DNA of 64,000 nucleotides, taken from assembly GCA_933228895.1 (NCBI GenBank), contig OW121848.1, positions 94,755,470 to 94,819,469 on the forward strand, given 5' to 3'. Within the stretch, counting starts at the first letter, position 1; every line of letters begins with the position of its first letter. This DNA is from Platycnemis pennipes. Taxonomy: Eukaryota; Arthropoda; Insecta; Odonata; Platycnemididae. The translations under genes were made by a program, and so were the position numbers. Positions 35,901 to 47,779 of the stretch are shown one piece after another. Under the pieces are notes generated by a model, which saw only the letters and a list, made by a program, of their open reading frames with translations, was not told where the DNA came from and made no database searches.

Positions 35901-36574
35901 CTCCCAAGAACACAATATTTCCTTTTTTCTGGCCTGACCGGTTTCAATATCATTGTAAGAGGTAGTCAAGATTCCAAAACATTAGACTTAAGAAAGCGAT
36001 ATCGAAGAGAAGCAGAAAATGACTACGCAAATTTTATCATCGCGATTAGTGTGCATCACAAAGTTACGTTGCCGATAGTTGATTATACGTATCATGGAGT
36101 TGATAATTCCCTTTCGGTCTCATATTGGAAAAATATTTGAGATTGTCACACGCGTCACGGTGTGGAATACTATAGCTTTATGCATTGTGAATGAGGAACT
36201 TTATTTTATTCCACACTTTTACAATTGTGGACTAGAACCAGGTCGTATTTAACATGTTTGATGGAAAGAAATTTTACTTGATTTGTGTAGAGTTATGTTG
36301 GTAAGTAGCGCTGACAGGACAAAAGATTCCTAAATTGGGTAAATATTCAGGTGCTTGCTTCAGCAATTATGGTTTTTCTTCGATGAGAGCAGGAATTAAA
36401 CCATAAATCAAACTTAATACGTTTCTCGGCAGATAAATAGGAGACCTTCCCATAAGGTCCCTTGTAAAAGTAGGACGAAAGTACCAGTAGCGCTCGACGG
36501 TCAGTACTGGAACTAAACGGACATTAAGGGGCCAAATATTTTCTATTGACGGCATAGGAAGATGCAGGGGGCTG

Positions 36575-36582
36575 GTTGTGAC
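36575..36582. repeat. Right 8-bp target-site duplication
   Basis: GTTGTGAC directly after the right terminus, identical to 32902-32909. Confidence 0.85.
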
Positions 36583-37084
36583 TATGCTATCGGAAAATTG
36601 AAATCAGCTAAAGTTGTTACAGCCCCTTTTTACTTTTAAACTTCCTCATCTTTGCCTAACTGTTTCCTCGAAGTTCTCTGTCAAGTAAAGGACGTGTGAG
36701 CTATCTCGTTGCAATATATAATTATTTAAAAAGCATAGATCTTCCAGAGAAATTTCTGTCTACTTCTATGGATGTCAAAATCCCTTATACTTGAAATCAG
36801 TATTTTGGAATGAGTGTAAATTACATGAACTGCATTATCAGTATAGATTGCTTGTAAGTGTGATTGACCGAGAAAACCCTTTTCATCACCCCAATAGCCG
36901 AAGAAATACGAACTAAAAATCGAAAATATCTGAAAGGGTGCATTCCGGTGATAAAAAGGCGTATGTATCGTGCAAATTAATTCATACCCGCAATTCTCTT
37001 ACAAAGATTTTGTAGTTAATGTATACATATGTATGCGTATGGCAGGTAAATACTTTCCGATGAATGAAATGTAGCGAAAATGTG
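36583..37084. other. AT-rich DNA, nothing recognised
   Basis: Separates the hAT-like element from the CR1-like 3' end. Confidence 0.5.
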
Positions 37085-37500
37085 GACTTAACTTAAATGT
37101 TGCACTCGTATATAACAATCTCCCGGCAGAATTCAAAATGATACACAATTATATAGGCTTTCGCAAAATATTATTTCGCTGCATGCTACCGTCACAGATT
37201 TTAAGTCCCCACCCCCTGGGGATGGACCTTTAATGACATTTTAACAATATAATTCAATTGTCCTTCCAATTCATCTTTTTCATTTTCATGTCACTTACTT
37301 CTTCCTTTGTAGAGCCACAAATTCTTTCAGATGATTTAAACGATTGTAAATATATACGGCTCTACAAAAAGGTTTAACACTTTTTTGTTAACTGTTTAAT
37401 TATTGAACACTGTATCTTAATTAACCCTGGACTAGGGGCAGAGGGGGCCATATGGCCTCATCTAGACCAGGATAAATAAAGAAATAAATAAAATAAATAG
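37085..37500 (+). mobile_element. 3' end of a CR1/Jockey-superfamily retrotransposon (second copy)
   Basis: Near-identical partner of 1395-1850. The coding tail from 37111 reads YNNLPAEFKMIHNYIGFRKI then LFRCML, followed by the shared 3' UTR with GGGGCAGAGGGGGCCATATGG near 37433-37455. Unlike the first copy it ends shortly after CTAGACCAGGATAAATAAA and lacks the CCCTGCCACACACCCTCG block, so its 3' end is an AATAAA-rich simple tail. 5'-truncated. Confidence 0.75.
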
Positions 37501-37840
37501 CGGGCGCCGGTATCCTCACGGCCACTCACTGGACCCCGTCGCCTCCCTCCATCCGTCTTACCACTCCTCCGCCATCATTCTCTCACCTCGCCCTCCTCCT
37601 CTCCCCCGCTCCGGCCTCAGGAGGACCTCCCCCACGTCTTCCACCTGCACTCACCGAACAGCCTCCACGTCGCAACCCTCTCCCCTAAACCCAGCCGCGC
37701 GCCACCCACTCACCCATTTCCTATCGACGATTCAGCCGAAGCTCCCCTACACCGCCCCGTGCCCGCCTTTACCGAACGCCACACCCAGCAAGCGCCCTAA
37801 CCCAGCGACACGCATGCGATAAAAGAGGCACTGAGTGCCC
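37501..37840. other. GC-rich, C-rich block abutting the retrotransposon tail
   Basis: Abruptly GC-rich with many CpGs. One plus-strand frame is open for about 100 codons without an ATG (ends with FPIDDSAEAPLHRPVPAF then ERHTQQAP before a stop near 37800), but Pro/Ser-rich composition makes this weak. It could be a coding exon, a CpG island, or transduced sequence. Confidence 0.3.
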
Positions 37841-38519
37841 TGGCATACCGAAACTTCCTTCCACAATCAATCCTTCTCGTTAAAATATTGTTTCGGGTAA
37901 TACAACTTATGTGATTATGTCACAAAATATAAGATACATATATATACATATCTAACCAAGTAATATGACAAATACGATAACTATTCTGAGACAGTATGTG
38001 AGTCCTTGGCCTTTGGTTTGGACTGCGGGCATTCCACCGGCCTGCCTAAAGCGATTGGTACCATCCTTCTAGCCAATTTTTTCTTCCCTCTTTCTCGGCT
38101 CTCTTTACTTCGCGCAAGAGAACTATTTATCTGTGGTTTTCAAGTCTTTACCAGTACTTATAGACGCTTCAGACGGGAAACAAAGGTACAAGGGTAGGAA
38201 TGGAAAGGATAGGAGGAAAGATGGAGAGAACCAAGTGTCATTTTTAGTCTGTTCTTAGCTGAATGTGCCAAGTAGACCACAGTTTAACGTCCCATTCGGC
38301 GGACATAGTACTGAACTCAAATGAACTCTACAAAGCACTCAAGTAAGGGCCAGTAAACTAAAAAATACCTTCCTTTGCCGGGATCTGATCTGATTCTCCA
38401 CTAGAAAACTCAAACAGGGAAGGCGTACTAATATATGACTGGGATTTGCGATGTTCAAACTGTAAATATTATATCTAATCTCATGATCTCTAATCTTAAT
38501 CTCCGAACCCCGAGACAAA
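37841..38519. other. AT-rich intergenic DNA
   Basis: No feature recognised. Confidence 0.5.
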
Positions 38520-38612
38520 CTCAGCATTCATGCCCGATTTGGGATTTGAACTTGGGCCTTCGGGTTTCAGCCGGCACGTTACCAACCTGTCTACCACAGC
38601 AGGCTCGGGGAA
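38520..38612 (-). repeat. tRNA-derived SINE head, minus strand
   Basis: On the minus strand, an A-box-like GTGGTAGACAGGTTGGTAACG (38597-38577) precedes a B box AAGTTCAAATCCC (38553-38541), spaced as in a tRNA. The B box matches the tRNA GGTTCAAATCC form. No clean acceptor stem, so a SINE or tRNA pseudogene rather than a tRNA gene. Confidence 0.45.
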
Positions 38613-40500
38613 GACGTATGCGGGATGTAGGTGCAGGGAAGATGCGGGTGCTGGGAAAAGAATGAAGTACGAGGAAAGGGCAGACAGAGGGATACGATAA
38701 GGCGGGAAGTTCTGTGGAATAAGTAGATACATGTGTTTGATTGGACGAAGGATAAGAAATGTATGAAAAATACGAGGTTTGAAAACGTTCTTGTGAAGCT
38801 GTGAACATGGGAAAAATTAAAGTACGCCGGAATGGGTTTGAGAATCCTTTCTAATTATTACGTTTCGGAGGACGTTCATCGGTCAAGCTAGGCTTAGGTA
38901 GGTGGTAAGGAATATCTGTAAAACCAATGTTTCTACCTCACCAGTTGTGATTGATTCGTTGTTAATATAATTAGTAGCAGTAAACCTATGCAAAGCTTCC
39001 GCACATTAACCTTCCGCCCATCCTGCTCCAAGTGATTTTTGCTTTTTGTTGGGTTATCGAAATGAAATAGGGACATGCATATTCAAAAGGCATGTTAAGA
39101 ATTTCAAGTTCTCATTTTTCCCTCTTTCTCCACCATTTTCTTTTGGTCATTGCATGAAACTTAAGCAAATAATATTTAATACTACAAACTGTAATTTCAG
39201 GATATTTGATTTTAAGGAAAGTAGCATCTAAACACGGAAAAATATCAATTCACATGAGTCAGGCGAATGATTTATTTATTTTTTGAAACTATGAATGATT
39301 ATTTCTGACTCTGATCAGGATATATATCGGAATATACAGCTGTGGGAAAGAAAAAAATTCATGGATTTATGTGAATGGATTGTTAGTTCAGTGCACTTTG
39401 AGTAGGTACGTTTCTTTCCTCCCCTACGAGCGGGATCAGGTGATTGCAAAACGTTTTTGCACAAAAGAGGCTGCAATTAGTCGGTGAGAATATGTAATTT
39501 TTTCCACGAATGACTGAAAGTAAGGAGCGAATTATTTTTGTGGTTGCGCTATAACAGCCTCATTCCTAATGCTTAATCTTTTCATGCAGTTTTCAAACAG
39601 TGGTGAGAGAGCATTCTTGTATATTTTTGGACTGTAAAAGTTGTTCGTAACTTATGCCTGTCTACTTTTTGTTTGCAGCTATTTATTGGGAAATGAAATC
39701 ACGTAGTTTTAAAATATTATTCACAAATATTTTTGGAAATCTATGATCCTTTCCCCACTAGAAAATTGACATAAATATTAAGAAAAGCTGGACATCACCA
39801 TCGCCTCTGTCTCCATTACAACGGTGTTATGATGCACGAGAAATCATTTCCAAGATGTTACTCTGGAATGAAAGCGACTATTGTCTTATCTTTCTATTGT
39901 CACCATCAAGTTGTGCAAATGTTACATTTGTGCGGTTGTGGTTTTAGTTCCTTCACATGATTTAGCGGACAAAAATACTCACACCGAATAGCATGCAAAG
40001 AATTTAGTAGTTATGTATCTTTCAAATTATGCAACTGCTAAACCATGATGGAATAACCCGATAAAGATATTTTTAGTAATTAAATTACCGCCTTCATTAT
40101 TTATGTACCATTATCATTTGTTCATTATTTTGTTCTTTCCCAAGAAGCAGCATTTTAACTTATTAGAAGCAGGCTATAAAAGGCTGTTATATCATAATAT
40201 TTTTTCCTCTCCTCTTGCATAGTTGTCAATGCTTATTTGTTGCAATGCCGAGTTTTAAAATGTTTAGAATGTAATAATAATAACATGAGAATGAGGAGAC
40301 TACGTAGCCAATTAGTGCAATCGCCTAACATTATTCTAAATTTGCTATCCACCTTGGTTGAGGCAGAATGCGCTTGTGTGTGGCAGTAAAGTTATTGGAG
40401 GACCCTTTTGCGGGATATTTTATTTGAACCTAACCTTTTTTTTTCTTGCGGATTAGCAGAAATAACTTTAGGATAGGCACGAAAGTAGCCACAAAGGAAA
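38613..40500. other. Intergenic DNA, mostly AT-rich
   Basis: No supported feature. A poly-pyrimidine acceptor-like site at about 39190-39200 opens no useful frame. Confidence 0.45.
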
Positions 40501-41524
40501 CTATCTTGATTTAAAAGCGGGCTGAATTTGGATTATTACCCACGGGATAATGGTTTCTCGAGGGTCCAGAGCCTATAAATGGAACGGGAGCGGGAGAGGG
40601 GCTTGGCGGAATGGAGGGAGGAGCAATGGAGCAAGGAGAACGACGATAAATCCGCGGTGAAAGGGTCGGGGAAAAAGGGAAGGAGGAGGGAGAAAAGGAA
40701 AGAGAAGAAATCGAATGGAAATTTTTAAGAAGATATGTGTATGAAAATGACATGGTTGGAAGGGAGAAAGTGAGGAATTTATCCGTGCGAAATTGGGATC
40801 ATAAGGGTTACCCTTTTTCTCAAAAGGCGAGCTCTAAATATGTCCAGGAGTGGTGAGACCAAAGTACATCGAAAAGTGTTTGGTGTTTCCGTGGATATGG
40901 GGAGGAGGACAGGGTGAACGGGAATATTAGAGGTGGAGGTAGCAGTTTACGGGGAAGTCTTGGAGTATGAGAAGGCGGAAGGAGTAAAGGAGTCTCGGGA
41001 AGTCAGCGGTGGAAAGGAGCCGTGTGTGGTTTCTTGTTGCGCTCTTTCTTCGGCGAGGCCCTTTGGGAAAGGATGCTTCCGCTTCCTTACACCCCTCCTG
41101 TAACTCTTACTCAATACATAGGTACACACACACATTCTTCCACTCCGGTCTCCTTCTCGAATTCCATGCTCTCCGCCTAGGTGTATCGGAGAGAGAGTTT
41201 ATAATGTGCATTAAGGAGATGTCGATGCCGGGCGTGCGAAATGCTATCTACGTATTTACGTATTCCTCCCCCGGATCTCTTTTTGGAGGAGTATTGGTCT
41301 CGAAAAGTCGCGCCTGGGGAGAAAAACTCTTTGGCAGTTTTCCGCAAAAATGGATAAAAGAAATCGATAGCGAGAGACTGGATTCTACTGGAAAAAGCAA
41401 TGATATTGAGGCTAAATGGTGGTGCTTCTTATTTTCCCAATCTTATTTTCCCAAGTTAATGACAGCAAAAATACGAATAAAAATTCTATTAATTACTAAA
41501 CATAGATATATTTGTGTTCAATGA
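40501..41524. other. Purine-rich block with an unrecognised 171-codon frame
   Basis: G/A-rich at 40560-41000. A plus-strand frame at 41009-41524 is open for 171 codons and is less low-complexity than frames in the other islands (for example KEMSMPGVRNAIYVFTYSSP), but no domain, signal peptide or family was recognised. A TATAAAT at 40574 lacks a spaced initiator. Coding status unsupported. Confidence 0.2.
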
Positions 41525-42479
41525 GTGCAAAAGTAATTGAAACTGCACAATAAATATGGAACAAATTCCAATATTACTATTTTTCCACTGTAGGTATGGT
41601 GTAAGGCATTTTGAAAAATCACGCATCGTAAACAGAAGTTTCTATTTTTACATCAGGGGCCGCAAGCACTGATGAAAAATAATAAGTGACCACAGACGCA
41701 TGCTAATTTACTGCATGGGAAGGTTCACCTTTATCAATAGAGGGTACCTTGGTGTCGTTATCCCGTGGACCACATTGAATTTGGTCTTTGAAGAGTCAGG
41801 ATTTCGAAGATTGGATGGAATTCACAATATAGACAGTAGTTTCCTTGACAAAACAATTCACGAAGACAGAAAATGCGACTGGTGTATTTATAATAAAGCG
41901 TTAAGTAATATTTGTCGAAAGCCTTAAGCTCATCGTCATATCGTCTGGCAGCCACTATCACCCTTGCAAACGGCGTAACGAATTTTTCTTGCAGACCCTC
42001 CTAGGTCGGTCCTTCCTATTTATTATTTACCCTATTTCCTAATGCAGCTATGATTTTGCAATAAAGATTCTAAAAGGTAAATGAGAGAAAAAAGGAGAGG
42101 GGGGCTGCATAATGATTTACCAATATTGTAATGATAATGTTATGATGGCATGATCACCTTATGTCGTTATTTCATTTTTAACTAGGGATTTACACATTTA
42201 GCCTGAAGCGCGGTAACATTTGTGTTTAGTTTGGAGTGGTAGGCAGTTCAACTGCTTCAACATGACTCCACCTCACTATTTGGCACAAATACAAATATCC
42301 TATTACCAGTTTTACTTGGCCATAAAAAATCTGTGATAAAGATAAGAACCTTAATGATAAGTTCAATTCATGGAAGATGTTTTGAGCTCTCTTGGCTACA
42401 AACTCTCTTTGGGCTACAGCGTGCAATTTTTATGTTTTGGATGACATTAGGATCGGTATGCATCTATGACCGGGGCTAT
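41525..42479. other. AT-rich intergenic DNA
   Basis: A 75-codon plus frame (41700-41927) and a 67-codon minus frame overlap; neither matches anything known. Confidence 0.4.
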
Positions 42480-43121
42480 ATGTCCCAAATTAATGTCATG
42501 GAGTGAGGAATATTAGTGGGAAAACTGCGGGAGCACGTATGGGAGTGTTTGTGAGCCGAGCGAGGGAGAGAAAGGAGAGAGAGCGAGTGGAGTGTAGGTG
42601 TGCGAGGAGCGAGCGACTGCGCGGATGTCAGTTTCGGTGTGCGTACGGAACGTGCGTGAACTCTAGGCGTGATAGGAGAAGTTTTAGTGGTCGAAGCGAG
42701 GCGGGAGAGAGAGAGAGAGGCAGGAGGGGGGCTGGTAGGGAGGGGGTGTACAATAGGAGGCGGAGACCTTTGAGGGGAGGGAAAAGGATGCTGGTAAGGG
42801 TAGGAGAGGAGTGGGGCACGGCCGGAGAGAGTGAGATAGCCGAGGCGTATCATTTATACCCCACCCCTAGCACCTCTTTATATACCACCGCCCTTCATTT
42901 TCCCCTCCCATACTAAAAAGGGATGAATTATGGGTCTTATGGCGAGGGTTGAAGCATGCGCCGTATGTGTGCGTGTGTTTGTGTGTAGGGATGTGTGCGT
43001 TATACACGAGTGTGTGAGAGATCTCCATGGTCGAAGGTCTCCCGCATCGAGGGTACGACACTTTAACGTTGCCCAGGACATTACCCTGCCACCTTCCTCT
43101 CCCCCTCTTAACTCCCCCGGA

Positions 43122-43183
<62 letters not shown>

Positions 43184-43500
43184 ACCTCCCTTGCTTTCCC
43201 GCACCCTTTCGAGCGTCTTATCCTTCTACTCCAGCTCCCCTCCCCCCAAAACCTCCTTCGACCCCCGCCTCTCCTCGATCCTGCTCCCCCAGGCCACCCT
43301 CCTCCCTCAGTGCCGTCCTCCTTGACTTCTTTCTCGAGAGATGGAGTGGGTGGGTGGGTGTTGGGGGGGTTTAGCTCTGAAGGGTGGGTGAACGATTTGA
43401 TTCACGATCGTGAGGAATAAGGTGAAGCTCTCGAAAGTATCTACGGTCGGTCCTTCCTATCCGACCGCCGACCCGCTTTCTTTCCATCTCCCACTGTCAA
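42480..43500. other. GC-rich purine-to-pyrimidine island
   Basis: G/A-rich to about 42840, then a GT-rich patch (42955-43020), then C/T-rich to 43330. Open frames on both strands are products of the composition and of the (CT)n run. Confidence 0.5.
43127..43181. repeat. (CT)n microsatellite, about 27 units
   Basis: Uninterrupted CT repeat of 55 bp inside the C/T-rich part of the island. Confidence 0.97.
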
Positions 43501-43854
43501 TATATTTACCCTATTACCCCTTTTAGCAGGCCATGCATGCAAAAAATTGTAGATCTTTTGATATTATTGGGTGATCTTCGATGGGTGGCTTTGAAGACCT
43601 TAGTGCAAAATTTTATGTGCATACTTCCTAATTTTTGGGGGACGTATGCCATAATGAATATTCTTCCTATCAAATTATGCGTAACTATACCTAAGAATTA
43701 TAAATTAAAATTTTATCGTATAAATTTTTGAAAATAATGGAAATTTATATCACCATCTATGGCGAGGGATGAAAGTTTGCTCCTTATTGGAATGATCTTT
43801 TTAAGAAGTGTCGTAAAGGGAGGTTTTATGGAAATGAAATCATTCTATCTCCAG

Positions 43855-43911
43855 GGATACCGGCACCTGCAATTTCCGCTGATCTTTTTAACTTCCTGGG
43901 GTATATCACAG
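43855..43911 (+). other. Candidate small internal exon
   Basis: Acceptor CATTCTATCTCCAG, 57 nt open (GYRHLQFPLIFLTSWGISQ), then CACAG|GTACGA. It lies 294 nt upstream of the stronger candidate at 44205. Weak alone. Confidence 0.15.
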
Positions 43912-44204
43912 GTACGAAACCCAGAGAAAGCCATGCTTGTAGAGTTACGCACTAATATTATGATATGTATACAAAGACAGGTGTCGTGGCAGCTCTAAGT
44001 ACCTCGTATTTCCTGTGTGGAGGAAAAATGTAGAGACGTCTGTCCAGACTAATTTATACCAAGTGTGATTCCGCAAATAACTATTTAAAATGTTTTAGAG
44101 AAAATAATGCTATGTATGCATAAAATACTCAAGTAATTATTATTTATAGAGGTAGCGCAAGTGAATAATTTACTCTAGTCATATTTATCTCTCTCCTTTT
44201 GCAG

Positions 44205-44328
44205 TGAAAAACCATTCGGTGTCCTTGGAAAAGAGCGAAAGACTTCATTTCCTTACTGTAGTTTGGGGATTACCGTTTCTGCGGCCGCTCAAGAAGACAA
44301 CCCAGAACCTGGGTTTTTTCTACTACAT
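44205..44328 (+). other. Candidate 124-nt internal exon, unknown protein
   Basis: A textbook acceptor (TATCTCTCTCCTTTTGCAG ending at 44204) and a perfect donor (AT|GTAAGT at 44329-44334) bracket 124 nt of higher GC. Two frames are open throughout: one starts KNHSVSLEKSERLHFL, the other starts EKPFGVLGKERKTSFP. Neither was recognised. This is the best splice-site pair noticed in the window. Confidence 0.35.
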
Positions 44329-44920
44329 GTAAGTAAAGAACATTTAACGTTTAAGGGAGGAAGGGGAATTAAGGCACAAACGGCGCCAGGTATCATGAAA
44401 TGCAATTTCGGCTTGGCTATAACCTCTTCGAAATGTGATAAGGATTACTTGTCCCTTGAGCAATCGTAGAACCCTTTTTTTAAGTACGCTTAATGTGTCA
44501 CTCGACTAAGAATTGCATGGAAACAAAACCAAGAATATTATCACATCTGTGGCACCAACTGAGGTTCTTAGCGTAGGTAAAAAACGCTATAATTTTTTTC
44601 TTCTTACCCGGAAAAATACAAGAGAGGTACTAAACCCTGGACGCCAGGTTTGTTGTTAGATTGTGTTCTTATGAATCCATAGTCCATAATTAATTTTTAA
44701 GTACCTATTCCTTGTGGAATAGAATAAATAAATTCTCACTAGAGGTGAAAACTGGCACCTAATTTTCCTTTCATCCTGTCGCTATTCCCTCTTTTCTTAT
44801 CCTTTACGTGTATAATGACAAAACATTTCATGCCATTCCATTACGACGGCGTATTCGGTAGATAATTTAGTACATTAATAACTTCGTGAGAATTAGGTAG
44901 ATTAAAAATTTCGTCAGATC

Positions 44921-45217
44921 ATGCCCACAGATAGTACTATCCCTTTAAGTGAGCGTAACGCAATAGTGACATCGTGCTTCGGAGATAAGTGGTTTCATTG
45001 GCACAAGATCATTCGGCTTAAAAGATGTGACTTTATTTTTATTGTCTTTACTCCAATTTTCTACTACTATCCCTTCCCGTATTCCTATGATATAATGGCT
45101 AGTAGAGAAGAGTATTGGGTGGAGTATAACAGTATCTATCAAGCATGGCATCGAAAACTGCGGCTTAAATTCATGTATGATGAGTCTCTCCTGCGCAAGA
45201 TGAGTAGCGGTAGATAA
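44921..45217 (+). CDS. Hypothetical small ORF (98 codons), unrecognised
   Basis: The second half (MASREEYWVEYNSIYQAW then KLRLKFMYDESLLRKM) has a natural amino-acid mix, but there is no known domain, and the first half contains an aromatic-rich stretch (FTPIFYYYPFPYSY) that looks like translated AT-rich DNA. It might be a downstream exon of the 44205 candidate; frames were not shown to join. Confidence 0.12.
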   Translation: MPTDSTIPLSERNAIVTSCFGDKWFHWHKIIRLKRCDFIFIVFTPIFYYYPFPYSYDIMASREEYWVEYNSIYQAWHRKLRLKFMYDESLLRKMSSGR

Positions 45218-46130
45218 ATTTTAATTTGAGTTTGTGAATTAGCCGTGATTTCACTCAGTAGATTCAATGGGATCACCACAAGTCATGCATAGTAGAAATG
45301 CTAATCATTCGGTGCAAGGAAGATTGATGTTCATATAAAAATATTGTGTTTCTTTACCCCTCCATTCATGGCTTTTCAACAAAGGTCGGAAAATCTATGC
45401 GGTAATGGATGACTTGGGTCTAAGCATCTGTGAATCATCCAATCCCTTCCCATACATCACTATTCGCCCAGACTTGTTAGTCAGTTGTCTTTGGTGGTCG
45501 GAACAGTTTCGTAATTTCAGACAGCGTGCTGTAATACTTGCCGCTGGGACAGCAGATTGCATCTGGCATGCCTTGCTTCATGTTCCGTAGACATAAGTGC
45601 TAAACTTTGAAGAGGAGAATGGAACTTAGCGTAAGGAAGTAGGTACTGTAGTGTGCACCGCCCACTCCCGAGTCGTTCCATTGCCTCGCAACACTCCATT
45701 TCATCTCACCCGACAGTTCAAATATCCAGGATTAATCGATTCCATTCTCTCTCTGTTCCACTAAAGGCATTAAAACGTATGAGAAATAGGCATAAGATAC
45801 CTTCACGAGAAGCGTCTACACTTACTGCTACTATATCTCTAAGAAAATTTCTCAGTGCGGCTGTGTGTAGTAATTCAATTGTCTTGATCTCCTCACTTAA
45901 TAAAATCACGGTTAATTATAGTGCTAAAAGGAATTTACTAATGTAATAATCTAAGATATATTAATTTTTCCCCTCGTTAAATATCAAAGCAGGAAGGTAT
46001 CTGACAAGAAGCATGAAAATGGCAATTGCTCTCTAAGTAAAATAGTAATTTTCGCTTCATTATTTCAAAGCATAGTGATTCGGGTCTAGGTTAATGATTT
46101 CTTGTGTCATTTTATAGAATTTGCTAGTGG
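45218..46130. other. Intergenic DNA
   Basis: No element recognised. Short frames of 60-97 codons on both strands match nothing known. Confidence 0.4.
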
Positions 46131-46292
46131 TATTCATCATATATGAAGATTAAACTTTGTAATTCCACAATAAATTTTTATTATACTACTATCATCAGAC
46201 TTGAAGACGGCGTTAAGCGTTGAAAGCATGGTTATAGTATAATATATATGAATTGTGGAATTACAAAATTTAACTTTCATTCTTGATGAATT
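46131..46292. repeat. Small foldback (MITE-like) element
   Basis: Arms 46131-46190 and 46232-46292 are imperfect reverse complements, sharing TTGTAATTCCACAAT and TATTATACTA blocks and ATTCATCA/TGATGAAT ends. The loop holds CTTGAAGACGGCGTTAAGCG followed by TTGAAAGC, reminiscent of the CTGAAGACG hairpin module. No target duplication could be fixed. Confidence 0.6.
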
Positions 46293-47779
46293 CGGATACA
46301 GTTCAGATATATTTTTCGAGGAGTGACTGAAAAGTTTTTTTTACCGTTTTCGCATTTGAATCGTTATTCAGTGACTTGAAAATATGTTCAATTGCAAATT
46401 ACGGTCACATGCTGTCAGCTCTTGTAAATATAGTGATTGGCTCGATTGGTAGATTTTTTCCTACCACTCCAATGGATTGAACTGGTAAAGTACACGGGTA
46501 TATCTATGCGAACTCAGGCGATTCGATACAGCTTCTGAGTGGGCTTATCAGCATTAAGACGGAGACTACCTAGTTTCTTGAGGGTGGACATGACACGAAG
46601 ATGGTTGTCGCATGAGGGAACGATGCGATAGAGCCAGGGCGACGGTACACGGAGAGACGAGGCATGTCGAAGCGATGCAAATCAAGATAAGCGGCACTGA
46701 GGCGGATTAACACGGGGCGATTATGTCTTGGGAGGAAGCGGTGGGGAAATGGGGAGGAGGAGGGGCGCCTATAGGAGGGGGAAGAAGCATGTCAGGAGGG
46801 GAGAAGGAATTGGGGTGAACTGACTCCGCAGTGGATACGTTGAATGGCAGAGCAGAGAAGAAAGGGAGATGTGGAGTCGAAGCGGGTTCTCGTGCAATTC
46901 AACCTGTATTTTCATCGTCTTTATGTTTGTGATATTTAGGTTCGATGAACTTCTTGTTCATGTATTATCGTGATTTTTGGCTCACACCATATTGCGTGAC
47001 GGTAGCTAAGTTCCCTTGGGTTAAATTAAGATGATCGTAAGTGCAATGCTGCTAAGTTTCATGGTTGATTTTGAAGTGAAATGGCAAACGGCACTGATTC
47101 TCACCCTGGAAACTATGCTGTCTTGCCTGCCTGGAAATTTGCTGTCTTTATAGTTTTCTTCGTTTCTAAGTGCTAAAGAAGATTAGACCTTCACAGCTGG
47201 TTATTTTCATTCTTTTAATTTTCTGAACCATCATTCTTTGAGAGCGCCTAAGGGAATATATACGTGGTAATTGAATGCTCAGAAGCCTAATTTGTCGTGG
47301 TAAATAAAACGTCAATGGTCGATACAAAAGCCAATTGCGCAAAAAGAAATCCTTCTTCAAGCTACATTACTTATAAATGGTATTGTACCTCGAATAAAAT
47401 CGCATTTTGAAACAAATAGATTCTTCTTAATGTTATTATTGGGCTAGAAAACGACTTGTAAACTACATGGATTTGGCAAGAAATAAATATTCTGAGTCAG
47501 GGCACTCAAAATTTATTTCAAATCCTTTAGATCGAAAACTGCAGTAATGTTGTAATGCATTTATGATCCATATGTTAGGGAATATTTTTTTAGCCAAGAA
47601 TTGGATAATGTCAGCTCGAGAATGTTCGTTTTAATTTGCTATAATTGGCACTTATTTTCACATTCTTTCTTTAAATCCTATGCAATTAATTTTGCACACC
47701 TTAAAGATCGTAAGGACACACACAATATTTCAAAGTATTTTTATTGGAAAAATAAAGAATTGTAATAATGAAAGCCTAG
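46293..47779. other. Intergenic DNA with a GC-rich patch
   Basis: GC-rich, mildly purine-rich at about 46490-46890; otherwise AT-rich. Nothing recognised. Confidence 0.4.

Larger units (their letters stand above)
32910..36574. mobile_element. hAT-like foldback element with long inverted arms and a nested retrotransposon
   Basis: Termini are CAGCCCCCTGCA (left, 32910) and its reverse complement (right, ending 36574), flanked by a perfect 8-bp duplication GTTGTGAC. CAG-starting ends plus 8-bp duplications are hallmarks of the hAT superfamily. Inside the ends, 32940-33546 and about 35925-36535 are inverted copies that look essentially identical over about 600 bp; the immediate subterminal 25 bp differ. 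A second inverted pair (33586-33800 and 33833-34048) closes the centre. Without the 1.85-kb family B retrotransposon inserted at about 34046-35900, the element would be about 1.8 kb and almost wholly palindromic. No transposase was recognised, so it is non-autonomous. Confidence 0.85.

Noticed and set aside
36367..36555. 62-codon frame sharing PLNVRLVPVLTVERYWYF with 32794-33105
   Set aside because: The shared protein comes from the inverted arms, not from two homologous genes.
41009..41524. 171-codon frame as a gene
   Set aside because: No recognisable domain, no splice or start context, and overlap with a purine-rich island; listed only as an unrecognised frame.
43127..43181. Ser/Leu-repeat proteins across the CT run
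   Set aside because: Direct translation of a (CT)n microsatellite.
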